Source of the DNA: Brevibacterium sp. UMB1308A
GTDB lineage: Bacteria; Actinomycetota; Actinomycetes; Actinomycetales; Brevibacteriaceae
DNA: 13,627 bases
Direction: 5' to 3'
Assembly (NCBI RefSeq): GCF_030230605.1
Contig: NZ_JASPDO010000039.1
Span: 1 to 13,627 of the forward strand
Shown here piece after piece: positions 5,782 through 13,614 of this stretch. Within the stretch, counting starts at the first letter, position 1, and each line of letters starts with the position of its first letter. The translations under genes were made by a program, and so were the position numbers. Below the pieces are notes generated by a model. It had not been told where the DNA came from, made no database searches, and worked only from the letters and a program-made list of their open reading frames with translations.

Positions 5782-6915
5782 TTGGGTGCAACACTGACAG
5801 CCACACACAGTCACCGTTCCGGGGTCACACGTACCAAAAAAGCAATCGCATGCCTCCTCGCCGTGGTGTGCGCATTCGCCTTAAGCGCGTGTGTCAAACT
5901 CAACAGTGACATGAAGATCTCCAAAGACCTGATGATCAGCGGGTCGATCCTGTTCCAGGTCGACTCAACTGCGTTTCAAGGTCAGCTCGGAGGATCCCCT
6001 GACATCCAAGACGAAATCCAAGAGCTACAGTCCAAGCTCCCACCCGAAGTCACCGTCAAAGAAGTATCCGATGACGTGTACAAGGGCTACGAGCTCACGT
6101 TCACCAAAATGAAGCCTGAAGACTTTACCGCGTTCTGCGAAGAGCACTTTTCTGGCGTCATGGGGCGTGATCTGGTGATCGAAAAGACAGACAACGGGAC
6201 CATCAAGTTCTCCATGACTAACCCGCTGACGGCAGACTTGGGCGGGGCTTTTGGATCAGGTAACCCGTTTTCCAACCCGTATTTGGGAACCGGAGGTAGC
6301 GCCTCTGCCAAGGGAGCGGTCGACGAATCGATCATCAAGTTCACCTTTCCCGGAAAAGTCATTTCAGCAGACGGCGCCGATGTTCAAGGCAAAACAGCCG
6401 TCTGGAACCTTAAAACCTTCGACGGCGACACGCTGACCGCTGAAGCGAAAGCAAGCGGATTCCCATGGCTTGTTCTCATTATCGTCGCGGTTGTGCTGGT
6501 CATCCTGCTGATTATTGGCGGGGTGATTCTGCTGGTCGTCATGTCCAAAAAGAAAAAGGCTGCGCAATCGCAACAACCCGGGTTCCCAGGTGGATTCCCA
6601 CCCGCAGGGGGACAACCTGGAGGATACCCGGCAGGTGGGCAACCCGGTGGCTATCCGGCAAGTGGCGGACAGTTTGGAAGCCAACCAGGCGGTTACCCGG
6701 CTGGTGACCAGTTTGGAAGCCAGCCGGGAAGTCAGCCAGGTGGCTACGGGTCCGCTCCTTACGGCGGGACGGGTTACGGTTCAGCCCCCGCCGGTGGGGC
6801 GGGTTACGGCTCTGCCCCGCAGCCGGGTTACCCGCAGCAAGGCAACCAGGGTTACCAGGGCAACTCCGGTAACTCTGACCAACGCTTCCAGCCACCCGCA
6901 CCCGGAGCATACTGA
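5782..6915 (+). CDS. LppM-domain lipoprotein with C-terminal membrane helix and Gly/Pro/Tyr-rich tail
   Basis: Numbered from the TTG at 5782 (377 residues). A basic n-region (RTKK) and hydrophobic core lead to the lipobox LSAC, with Cys37 as the predicted lipidated residue. The outer domain that follows (about 38-225) begins VKLNSDMKISKDLMISGSI, resembling the LppM/DUF3153 domain of mycobacterial LppM. A strong membrane helix (about 228-254, WLVLIIVAVVLVILLIIGGVILLVV) then KKKK leads to a cytoplasmic tail of roughly 115 residues, full of GGYPAGGQ- and GYGSAP-type repeats. The frame is open from TTG 5749, but TTG 5782 is preferred: AGCAGG lies just upstream and the N-terminus is then a normal length for a signal peptide. 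A TAGAAT box at 5744-5749 may be its promoter. Function unknown; mycobacterial LppM affects host interaction, which need not apply here. Confidence 0.8.
   Translation: MGATLTATHSHRSGVTRTKKAIACLLAVVCAFALSACVKLNSDMKISKDLMISGSILFQVDSTAFQGQLGGSPDIQDEIQELQSKLPPEVTVKEVSDDVYKGYELTFTKMKPEDFTAFCEEHFSGVMGRDLVIEKTDNGTIKFSMTNPLTADLGGAFGSGNPFSNPYLGTGGSASAKGAVDESIIKFTFPGKVISADGADVQGKTAVWNLKTFDGDTLTAEAKASGFPWLVLIIVAVVLVILLIIGGVILLVVMSKKKKAAQSQQPGFPGGFPPAGGQPGGYPAGGQPGGYPASGGQFGSQPGGYPAGDQFGSQPGSQPGGYGSAPYGGTGYGSAPAGGAGYGSAPQPGYPQQGNQGYQGNSGNSDQRFQPPAPGAY
6577..6912 (+). repeat. Gly/Pro/Tyr/Gln-rich repeat tract in the lipoprotein gene
   Basis: Degenerate tandem units in the coding sequence: PGGYPAGGQ-like units (about 6610-6710), QFGSQPG twice, and GYGSAP three times (about 6745-6815). 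The DNA repeats correspondingly (for example GGTTACGG and CAACCTGGAGG-like blocks). Such tracts expand and contract by slippage, so length may vary between strains. Long open frames on the other frames and strand here are by-products of this composition. Confidence 0.75.
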
Positions 6916-6929
6916 CAACGATTGACAGG

Positions 6930-6971
6930 AAAGGCCCCGGAGCACTTCGATCTGAAATGCTCCGGGGCTTT
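6930..6971. terminator. Bidirectional intrinsic terminator between lipoprotein and oxidoreductase genes
   Basis: AAAGG-CCCCGGAGCA (6930-6944) pairs with TGCTCCGGGG-CTTT (6958-6971), a stem of about 14 pairs with a bulged or wobble G, and a 13-base loop. It is flanked by A-rich bases on the left and TTT on the right. It lies between two convergent genes (stops at 6915 and 6988) and can serve both. Confidence 0.85.
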
Positions 6972-6987
6972 CTTGTGCGAACAGCCG

Positions 6988-8073
6988 TTAGTCAGCGAAC
7001 TTCACAATGGTTTTACCGAAGTTCTTTCCTTCCAGCATGCCCACAAACGCATCGACCGTGTTCTCAAACCCGTTCGTGATGTCCTCCAGGTACTTCACCT
7101 GGCCAGATGCCACCCATTCGGTCATGTCCTTTAAGAACTGTGGTTCGAGGTCACGCACAAACTCGGACTGAATGAACCCGCGGATGGTCAACGACTTAGC
7201 CAGTGACAACATCATGAGCTTCTCCATGCCACCGGCAGGCGACGGGTCAGTTGTCCCGTTGTAATTGGCTACAAGACCACACACCGGCACACGCGCAAAC
7301 GTGTTCAGTAGCGGCATGACTGCCTGCCACACCGTGCCACCAACGTTTTCAAAGTACACGTCGATACCTGACGGAGCAGATTCCTCGTCAGCACCTCGGC
7401 GGCTCACAACCGCGCCACCGCGCTCAACCCATGAGCCCTTACCAACCGCATCACGCAGGTTCTGCTTGAAGTCCGGGTCGCGGTGGTCGGCGCACACGTC
7501 GAACCCAAACTCACGCAACTGCTCAACTTTCTGCGGGCCGCCAGCAATACCCACCGCGCGGGCCCCCTTGATCTTCGCGATCTGACCCACGGCGGAGCCC
7601 ACCGGGCCGGTAGCCGCAGCAACCGCAACCGTTTCACCCGGCTGTGGCTTCCCGATCTCCAACAGACCCGCATATGCGGTGAACCCAGGCATGCCCAAAA
7701 CACCCAGGGCCGTGGTCACCGGAACAACATTCGGGTCCAACTTACGCACGTACTTGGCACGCTCCACCGAATACGTTTGCCAACCGCCGTATCCCAACAC
7801 AATGTCGCCGTTACTGAATCCGTCAGCGTTAGAGTCAACGACCTCGGCGACGGTGGCCCCCACCATCACCTCACCCAACTCAACGGGCTTCGCATAAGAC
7901 TTCGCCTCCGACAGGCGCCCGCGCATGTACGGGTCCAGCGACAAGTACAGCGTGCGCAGCAACAGCTCGCCCTCACCGGGCGCGCGCACCGGGATCTCCT
8001 TGACCGCAAACGTGTTGGCGTCAGGCGCGCCTGCGGGGCGTTCGTTAAGAACATACGCTTTCGAAACCGTCAT
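6988..8073 (-). CDS. NADP-dependent medium-chain oxidoreductase, CurA / leukotriene B4 dehydrogenase-like
   Basis: A zinc-independent medium-chain reductase that reduces carbon-carbon double bonds of enones or enals with NADPH, cytoplasmic. Family marks: LSLDPYMRGR (44-53), the nucleotide-binding turn AAATGPVGSAVGQ (152-164), GIDVYFENVGG (236-246), and the C-terminal GFENTVDAF and GKNFGKTIVK. No structural or catalytic zinc ligands are seen, as expected. At 361 residues it is longer than the usual about 340-345. The excess is largely residues 211-233, a Gly/Arg/Glu-rich insertion just before GIDVYFENVGG. The ATG has a GGGAGA ribosome site 5 bases upstream. It is separated from the acyl-CoA dehydrogenase operon by a terminator at 8119-8154, so it has its own transcript. 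The natural substrate is unknown. Confidence 0.9.
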   Translation of the reverse strand: MTVSKAYVLNERPAGAPDANTFAVKEIPVRAPGEGELLLRTLYLSLDPYMRGRLSEAKSYAKPVELGEVMVGATVAEVVDSNADGFSNGDIVLGYGGWQTYSVERAKYVRKLDPNVVPVTTALGVLGMPGFTAYAGLLEIGKPQPGETVAVAAATGPVGSAVGQIAKIKGARAVGIAGGPQKVEQLREFGFDVCADHRDPDFKQNLRDAVGKGSWVERGGAVVSRRGADEESAPSGIDVYFENVGGTVWQAVMPLLNTFARVPVCGLVANYNGTTDPSPAGGMEKLMMLSLAKSLTIRGFIQSEFVRDLEPQFLKDMTEWVASGQVKYLEDITNGFENTVDAFVGMLEGKNFGKTIVKFAD

Positions 8074-8118
8074 TGTCTCTCCCTTGAGTGTTAACTTGCT
8101 CCGTTAAAACCTAAAAAT

Positions 8119-8154
8119 GAAGGGCCCCAGCACCAACACGCGCTGAGGCCCTTT
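8119..8154 (-). terminator. Intrinsic terminator of the acyl-CoA dehydrogenase operon
   Basis: AAGGGCC (8120-8126) pairs with GGCCCTT (8147-8153); beyond a C-A mismatch CAGC (8128-8131) pairs with GCTG (8142-8145), leaving a 10-base loop. On the minus strand the stem is followed by CATTTTTAGG, a T-rich run. It lies just after the stop of the 383-residue dehydrogenase (8163). Confidence 0.8.
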
Positions 8155-8162
8155 CACGCAGA

Positions 8163-9314
8163 CTACTTGAGGTCCGCTGCTTCTGGCTTAATGAGGCCAC
8201 CCAGAGCGGAAAGCTCGCGAGTGACTTCTTCCTTCGAATCAAACGTACGTGGAATCACCGTCAGGCGCTTGGCGTAGTGACCAATGGGGTATTCCATGGT
8301 CATACCGATTCCACCGTGCATCTGGATCGCTTCCTGCGAAATCAGGCGAGCCGTGTCGTCGATGACGTACTTGGCTGCCAAGACATCGCGGTGGCGGGTC
8401 TCCGAGGTGCCGTCTGGGTCCTGCGTGATTGCCAGCTTGGCGTACAGGGCCATCGACTTGGCGAACTCGAGTGCCGCGTACAGGTCAGACGCGCGGTGCT
8501 GTAGCACCTGGTTGACACCAATCGGCGCACCGAACTGCTCACGGGTCTTCAGGTATTCCGCCGTCATCATGAGCGACACTTCCATGGCGCCCACGGCCTC
8601 GGAAGCCAGGGCAGCGTTAGCGATGTCCAGCACGCGCTGCACGGCGTCCTGTGCGTCCTGTCCCACAAGCGTGCCCAGCTGGGTAGCTGGGGCGCTGTCA
8701 AAGGTGACGTACGCTGTGCTCAGGCCGTCGGCCTGCGTGCGCTGGTCCACGGTGACACCCTGCGCGTCGGCCTGCACCAGGTACAGGGCCAGACCCTGCT
8801 CCGACTGTGCCGTGACCACGAACGTGTGCGCCTGTGCGCCACCTACAACGTTGCTCTTTTCACCACTGATCTGCACCTGACCAGAGCCTACGGCCCTGGT
8901 CTGCGGCGCGGTGACGTCGTAGAACGAACCAGGTTCCTGAGCAGCGAACGCCATGCGCGTTTCACCAGCCGCGACACCAGGCAGGATTTCCGACTTCTGT
9001 TCGTCGGTTCCAGCGATGTCCACAAGCCCACCACCCAGGATCACGGTTGGCAGGTACGGTTCAAGCACAAGTGCGCGGCCAAACGCTTCCATGACCACGG
9101 CAACTTCAGAGAACGTCATGCCCGCGCCACCGTGCTCTTCAGCAAACGGCAGGCTCATGAGGCCCAGTTCAGCGAACTGGTTCCACATGTCTTCGCTCCA
9201 CCCGGCGTCCGAGGTGCGGATCGCTTCGCGGGATTCGGCGTCGTACTTTCCTTTCAGCAGGCGGCCCAGGGTTGCACCCAGCTCCTGCTGTACATCTGTG
9301 AGTTCGAGATCCAT
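8163..9314 (-). CDS. Acyl-CoA dehydrogenase, probable non-catalytic/small subunit of a heteromeric pair
   Basis: Second gene of a two-gene operon. 383 residues, acyl-CoA dehydrogenase fold: an N-terminal helical domain, central beta domain (VGGAQAHTFVV), and C-terminal helices with KTREQFGAPIG (256-266) and QMHGGIGMTMEYP (331-343), the FAD-contact segment. At helix G, where many family members have the catalytic Glu, it reads ALASEAVGAME, and the MCAD-type YEGT motif near the C-terminus is replaced by YPIGHYAKRL. This fits the partner subunit of alpha2-beta2 dehydrogenases such as the actinobacterial ChsE pairs (FadE26/27 type). It would act with the upstream gene in beta-oxidation of an acyl-CoA. 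An AGAGGA ribosome site precedes the ATG. The assignment as subunit rather than independent enzyme is inference. Confidence 0.85.
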   Translation of the reverse strand: MDLELTDVQQELGATLGRLLKGKYDAESREAIRTSDAGWSEDMWNQFAELGLMSLPFAEEHGGAGMTFSEVAVVMEAFGRALVLEPYLPTVILGGGLVDIAGTDEQKSEILPGVAAGETRMAFAAQEPGSFYDVTAPQTRAVGSGQVQISGEKSNVVGGAQAHTFVVTAQSEQGLALYLVQADAQGVTVDQRTQADGLSTAYVTFDSAPATQLGTLVGQDAQDAVQRVLDIANAALASEAVGAMEVSLMMTAEYLKTREQFGAPIGVNQVLQHRASDLYAALEFAKSMALYAKLAITQDPDGTSETRHRDVLAAKYVIDDTARLISQEAIQMHGGIGMTMEYPIGHYAKRLTVIPRTFDSKEEVTRELSALGGLIKPEAADLK

Positions 9315-9384
9315 TTTTGTCCTCTGTTCTAAACTCGTCGCTTCGTATTTCTACGCGGCTGTTCTAGCTGTTTGAGCTGGCTGG

Positions 9385-10569
9385 TTACAGGCCCAGGATG
9401 GCCTTGGAGATGATGGAGCGCTGAACTTCAGAGCTACCACCGTAGATGGAGACCTTGCGGTAGTTGAAGTAGTGCGGCATTGCGTCGCCGGCGCCGTGGG
9501 GGAGTGTCTTGCGAACTTCATCGGAGTCCACGAAGTCCAGTCCCTGTGGGCCAACCACGTCGAACAGCAGTTCGGTGATGTCCTGCTGGATCTGGGATCC
9601 GCGCAGCTTGAGCACCGAGGAGCGTGGGTCTGGGCGGTCCATGCCCTTTTCCTGCGTGGAAAGGACCCGCAGCTGGGTGAATTCGAGTGCCGTGAGTTCC
9701 GCTTCGATCTTGGTGATGCGTGCTGCGAACAGTGGGTCGTCAAGCAGGGTTCCCGCCGAGGTCTTTGTCGCCTGTGCGTAAGCCTTTGCCCGAGCGAGGG
9801 CCACCTTGGACTGACCGATGCGGGCAATTCCGGTGCGTTCGTTGCCCAAGAGGAATTTGGCGTAGGTCCAGCCCTTGTTCTCTTCACCCACCAGGTTTTC
9901 AACTGGTACTTCAACGTTGTCGAAGAACACTTCGTTGACTTCAACGCCTCCGTCGATGAGCTGGATCGGACGTACCGTCACGCCAGGGGTCTTCATGTCG
10001 ATGAGCAGGAACGAAATACCGGCCTGTTTCTTCACGTTGGGGTCGGTGCGGACCAGGTTGAAGATCCAGTCACCGTACTGGCCCAGGGTGGTCCAGGTCT
10101 TCTGACCGTTCACAATGTAGGTGTCGCCCTTTTTGACCGCTGAGGTCTTGAGGCTTGCCAGGTCGGATCCGGCGTTGGGTTCCGAGAATCCCTGCGACCA
10201 CCAGATGTCGAGGTTCGCGGTAGCTGGGAGGAAGCGTTCCTTGATTTCCTGTGAACCGAACGTGTCAATGACCGGTCCCACCATGGACGCATTGAACGGC
10301 AGTGGGGTGGGGACGCTGGCCAGCTGCATTTCTTCAAGCCAAATGTGGTGCTGGACGGGAGTCCAGTCCTGACCGCCGAATTCCTGTGACCAGTTAGGAA
10401 CCGCGTATCCGTGCTTGTTGAGGATCCGCTGCGTGGTGACGATGTCGTCCTTGGTCATCTCTTGACCAATCGCGTTACGGAAACGAATGTCCTCAGGGAT
10501 TTCCGTGCGGTAGAAGTGGCGCATCTTCTCGGCAAATTCGAGTTCTTCTGCGCTCAGAAGGTTGTCCAT
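9385..10569 (-). CDS. Acyl-CoA dehydrogenase, probable catalytic subunit
   Basis: First gene of the operon, 394 residues from ATG 10569. FAD-dependent introduction of a double bond into an acyl-CoA. Visible family segments: LEEMQLASVPTPLP (78-91), GFSEPNAGSDLASL (127-140) of the flavin-binding middle domain, NGQKTWTTLGQYGDW (154-168), and LGNERTGIA (241-249), where E244 occupies the helix-G position used as catalytic base in isovaleryl-CoA and FadE26-type dehydrogenases. The C-terminal KVSIYGGSSEVQRSIISKAILGL (372-394) is typical. The frame is open back to 10593, but ATG 10569 has a strong AAAGGA ribosome site 6 bases upstream, so the shorter form is chosen. The 69-base gap to the partner gene has no terminator. 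The promoter region carries several inverted half-sites. Substrate unknown; no steroid genes are nearby. Confidence 0.9.
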   Translation of the reverse strand: MDNLLSAEELEFAEKMRHFYRTEIPEDIRFRNAIGQEMTKDDIVTTQRILNKHGYAVPNWSQEFGGQDWTPVQHHIWLEEMQLASVPTPLPFNASMVGPVIDTFGSQEIKERFLPATANLDIWWSQGFSEPNAGSDLASLKTSAVKKGDTYIVNGQKTWTTLGQYGDWIFNLVRTDPNVKKQAGISFLLIDMKTPGVTVRPIQLIDGGVEVNEVFFDNVEVPVENLVGEENKGWTYAKFLLGNERTGIARIGQSKVALARAKAYAQATKTSAGTLLDDPLFAARITKIEAELTALEFTQLRVLSTQEKGMDRPDPRSSVLKLRGSQIQQDITELLFDVVGPQGLDFVDSDEVRKTLPHGAGDAMPHYFNYRKVSIYGGSSEVQRSIISKAILGL

Positions 10570-10581
10570 GCCTATCCTTTC

Positions 10582-10637
10582 GAACGGTGACATACGTGAG
10601 TCGTTCGGTAGCGTTGAACGTGACTAAACAGTCGTTC
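10582..10637. promoter_or_regulatory. Array of four GAACG/CGTTC half-sites upstream of the acyl-CoA dehydrogenase operon
   Basis: GAACG (10582-10586), CGTTC (10602-10606), GAACG (10616-10620) and CGTTC (10633-10637) alternate in orientation. The flanks also agree: GTCGTTC occurs twice and GAACG-x-TGAC twice. The last pair lies just downstream of the predicted start site (about 10643), where a repressor would act. TetR-type regulators of fatty acid genes bind inverted pairs of this general form, but the regulator is not in the window. Confidence 0.5.
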
Positions 10638-10649
10638 AGTTAATGCCTC

Positions 10650-10678
10650 ATTCTATGGTGTGGGACACACTTTGGCGA
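10650..10678 (-). promoter_or_regulatory. Promoter of the acyl-CoA dehydrogenase operon
   Basis: On the minus strand TCGCCA (10678-10673, four of six -35 matches) and TAGAAT (10655-10650, five of six -10 matches) are 17 bases apart. Predicted start about 10643, giving a leader of about 74 bases. A 13-base palindrome (10658-10670) sits within the spacer. Confidence 0.5.
10658..10670. promoter_or_regulatory. 13-base palindrome within the promoter spacer
   Basis: GTGTG-GGA-CACAC, perfect five-base arms around a three-base centre, located between the -35 and -10 of the acyl-CoA dehydrogenase promoter. The position suits a repressor or activator site, but no cognate protein is known. Confidence 0.4.
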
Positions 10679-10685
10679 AATCCGT

Positions 10686-10698
10686 GCGCAGTTTGCGC
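10686..10698. promoter_or_regulatory. Second 13-base palindrome in the divergent intergenic region
   Basis: GCGCA-GTT-TGCGC, perfect five-base arms around a three-base centre, 26 bases upstream of the small membrane protein start. It has the same arm and spacer geometry as the palindrome at 10658-10670 but a different sequence. Confidence 0.3.
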
Positions 10699-10711
10699 GC
10701 CTGCAGAATGG

Positions 10712-10717
10712 TAATCT
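10712..10717 (+). promoter_or_regulatory. -10 box for a possible leaderless small membrane protein transcript
   Basis: TAATCT (TANNNT) ends 6 bases before the ATG at 10724, and no Shine-Dalgarno sequence is present in the 20 bases upstream. Start of transcription at the ATG is the natural reading. Confidence 0.4.
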
Positions 10718-10723
10718 TCTTTC

Positions 10724-10951
10724 ATGAGTGCGATCATTACTAATCCGCTGGTACCGACTGCTGGTGATGTCGCCATGTATGGCGTATCAGCGCTTGCACT
10801 CATCCTCGCAGTCGTCGCACTATTCGATCTTCTTCGTGTCAGCCACATAAGTAGTGGGAACAAAATCCTGATTGCGTTGGCAATTATTCTTCTTCCCATT
10901 GCCGCGTCAGTTGTTTGGCTGTTTATGCGGTGGAAGAAAAGCGCGCGCTAA
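10724..10951 (+). CDS. Small two-helix membrane protein, PLDc_N-like
   Basis: 75 residues with two hydrophobic helices (about 17-37 and 48-67), a short polar hairpin (LRVSHISSGNKIL, 37-49) and a basic end (RWKKSAR). This layout, with a polar connection followed by ILLPIAASVVWLF, resembles the phospholipase D-nuclease N-terminal domain (PLDc_N) that occurs alone as a small membrane protein in many actinobacteria. Function unknown. It diverges from the acyl-CoA dehydrogenase operon and runs convergently into the MFS gene with only 23 bases between stop codons. Its start lacks a ribosome site but has a TANNNT box 6 bases upstream, suggesting a leaderless transcript. Its 3' end includes half of the MFS gene terminator. 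Confidence 0.75.
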   Translation: MSAIITNPLVPTAGDVAMYGVSALALILAVVALFDLLRVSHISSGNKILIALAIILLPIAASVVWLFMRWKKSAR

Positions 10952-10968
10952 GCTGTTGGCAGTGCGCT
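10940..10968 (-). terminator. Probable terminator of the MFS gene, overlapping the small membrane protein gene
   Basis: AGCGCGC (10940-10946) pairs with GTGCGCT (10962-10968), seven pairs with one G-U, around a 15-base loop. Read on the minus strand the stem is followed by TTTCTTCC. The left arm lies in the last codons of the small membrane protein gene. Confidence 0.5.
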
Positions 10969-10974
10969 GTCATG

Positions 10975-12402
10975 TCATGCGCTGGTGCGGATTGAGCGCG
11001 CAGCGGGCACCATGAGCATGAGCGCCAAGCCTAGCGCCAGAACAATCATGATCCCCAGGCCTCCGGCACGCTGGAAACCAAAGATGGTGACGCACAGCGC
11101 GAACAGTGCCGGGCCTAAGAAACTCACCGCGCGACCTGTTGTTGCGTAGAGTCCAAAGTTCTCACCCGCCCGCTCCGGTGCGGTGATACGCGACAGAAAC
11201 GACCTCGAGCTCGCCTGCACGGGTCCCACAAACAAACACAGCCACATGGCCGTCACCCAAAACACGGTCTTGTTCTCACTGACCAAAATGGGCACGCACC
11301 CGGCGATCAAGCAGATCAGGCCGGTCACAATAACGGCTTTCGGTCCCAACCAGTCATCGAACTTTCCTGCAATCAGACACCCCACGCCCGCGACAACGTT
11401 GGCGGCGATGCCCAAATAAATCACCTCGGAACCGGAGAACTCATACGCCCCTGCCGCGATCACCCCGGCCATCGCAAAAATTGTGGCCAGTCCGTCGCGG
11501 AAAATCGCGGAGGCCACAAAGAACACGAACGTCGACCTCTCCACCTTGAACAGCTCCACCAGCCGTCGGATCACCCGCGCATAGTCAGCCTTCCACGCGG
11601 CGAACCCTCGTAGCTCGCGCGAGGTTGGGTGTGTATGGCTGGCATCAGGTCCAGCAACACCGGGGCCAGCGTCACCGGGGGCGGGGCGGGCCGACGTCCG
11701 TTTCGAAAACATGAGCGGCAGACTAAAAATGAGAAACCAGACAGCAGCCAACACGGCAACTAAGCGGAAACGCAAGCCACCTTCGTCGGTTGCGCCAAAG
11801 AGTCCCACCTCGGGCTGAATGAGCGTGAACAACGCAATGAACAACAGCGCCAGTCCGCCCAAATACCCCATGGCCCAGCCAACATTCGACACCGTGCCGG
11901 CGTTTGCTGGAGTAGAAATGTGGGGCAACATGCCGTTGTACGACACCTGCGCGATCTCGAAAACCACCTGCGCAATACACAGAATCACCAGGCCAGGCAC
12001 AAAGTATGCCGGCGAATCCTTCACGAAGAACAGGGTGCCCATCAATGCCACCACAATCATGGTGAACGACGTGACGGCCCGGTGGTGATTCGCTTTCGAA
12101 TCCGCTCGAACCCCGGCGGCCGGGGCAATCACGGCCACCAAAAGACCCGCAAGCGCGGTGACAAAACCCAGCGCGGCCGTCCCCGAATCGTGGTCGCCTG
12201 CCACCTTGGACGTCAGGTACGGGGTGAACACGAATGTGATGATGACCGCGTTGAATGCGGCCGAGCCCCAGTCCCACAGCGCCCACGCCACAATCGTGGA
12301 CCGGGTAGCGGGGGCGGGTGCCTGTTCCGAGGCCGCTGCCAGGTTCATTGCCGGGGGAGTGCTACCGCCGTGCGGGGATGCCGAGGTGTCCGATGGTTCC
12401 AT
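10975..12402 (-). CDS. MFS transporter of the UMF1/Atg22 type
   Basis: An inner-membrane transporter of about 12 helices. The segment WALWDWGSAAFNAVIITFVFTPYL (40-63, from ATG 12402) is the hallmark of the UMF1/Atg22-like branch of the major facilitator superfamily, whose members export small metabolites such as amino acids. A cytoplasmic loop of about 60 residues, rich in Ala/Pro/Gly then charged, splits the two six-helix halves. The frame is open to a GTG at 12459, but no ribosome site precedes it and a CATAAT -10-like box lies immediately inside that extension (12451-12456). ATG 12402 has TACAGT ending 7 bases upstream, typical of leaderless starts. The 475-residue version is thus preferred, with a further ATG at 12348 possible. 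Substrate unknown. It diverges from fba. Confidence 0.85.
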   Translation of the reverse strand: MEPSDTSASPHGGSTPPAMNLAAASEQAPAPATRSTIVAWALWDWGSAAFNAVIITFVFTPYLTSKVAGDHDSGTAALGFVTALAGLLVAVIAPAAGVRADSKANHHRAVTSFTMIVVALMGTLFFVKDSPAYFVPGLVILCIAQVVFEIAQVSYNGMLPHISTPANAGTVSNVGWAMGYLGGLALLFIALFTLIQPEVGLFGATDEGGLRFRLVAVLAAVWFLIFSLPLMFSKRTSARPAPGDAGPGVAGPDASHTHPTSRELRGFAAWKADYARVIRRLVELFKVERSTFVFFVASAIFRDGLATIFAMAGVIAAGAYEFSGSEVIYLGIAANVVAGVGCLIAGKFDDWLGPKAVIVTGLICLIAGCVPILVSENKTVFWVTAMWLCLFVGPVQASSRSFLSRITAPERAGENFGLYATTGRAVSFLGPALFALCVTIFGFQRAGGLGIMIVLALGLALMLMVPAARSIRTSA

Positions 12403-12409
12403 ATTCAGA

Positions 12410-12415
12410 ACTGTA
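12410..12415 (-). promoter_or_regulatory. -10 box for a possible leaderless MFS transcript
   Basis: On the minus strand TACAGT (TANNNT) is followed by 7 bases and then ATG 12402; no Shine-Dalgarno is present. A second candidate, CATAAT at 12456-12451 (minus), would give a 5' leader of about 40 bases. Confidence 0.35.
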
Positions 12416-12566
12416 AGCGATCGGGCAGTGACGGGGGACACGTTTCGTTGATTATGCACTACCGCGGGGGCTGGCTCATGTTTTCAGAACCTAAAGTTCG
12501 GACTGTGTTAAACAGGGCGTGACATACTGACAGCAAGCATCCAGTTGGTATCACGAAGGAGCGTAC

Positions 12567-13589
<1,023 letters not shown>

Positions 13590-13595
13590 GCTCTC

Positions 13596-13614
13596 CACGA
13601 AACGGCGCAAAGCG
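13596..13614 (+). repeat. 19-base repeat, right copy (downstream of fba)
   Basis: CACGAAACGGCGCAAAGCG, beginning 7 bases after the fba stop, identical to the minus-strand sequence at 19-1 behind xthA. The match stops abruptly on the gene side (T at 20 against C at 13595). On the outer side it continues here into AGCGAGCGAGACTACGC, but the left copy is cut by the window end. Confidence 0.8.

Noticed and set aside
6539..6925. Long open frames in other frames and on the minus strand across the lipoprotein tail
   Set aside because: They arise from the repetitive Gly/Pro codons; they have no ribosome sites or recognisable domains, and the lipoprotein frame is continuous.
10570..10593. Eight-residue extension of the catalytic acyl-CoA dehydrogenase from ATG 10593
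   Set aside because: It would include the AAAGGA ribosome site as coding sequence; ATG 10569 is correctly spaced from that site.
12403..12459. N-terminal extension of the MFS protein from GTG 12459
   Set aside because: No ribosome site precedes the GTG, CATAAT lies inside it, and the extension is not hydrophobic or conserved-looking; ATG 12402 is preferred.
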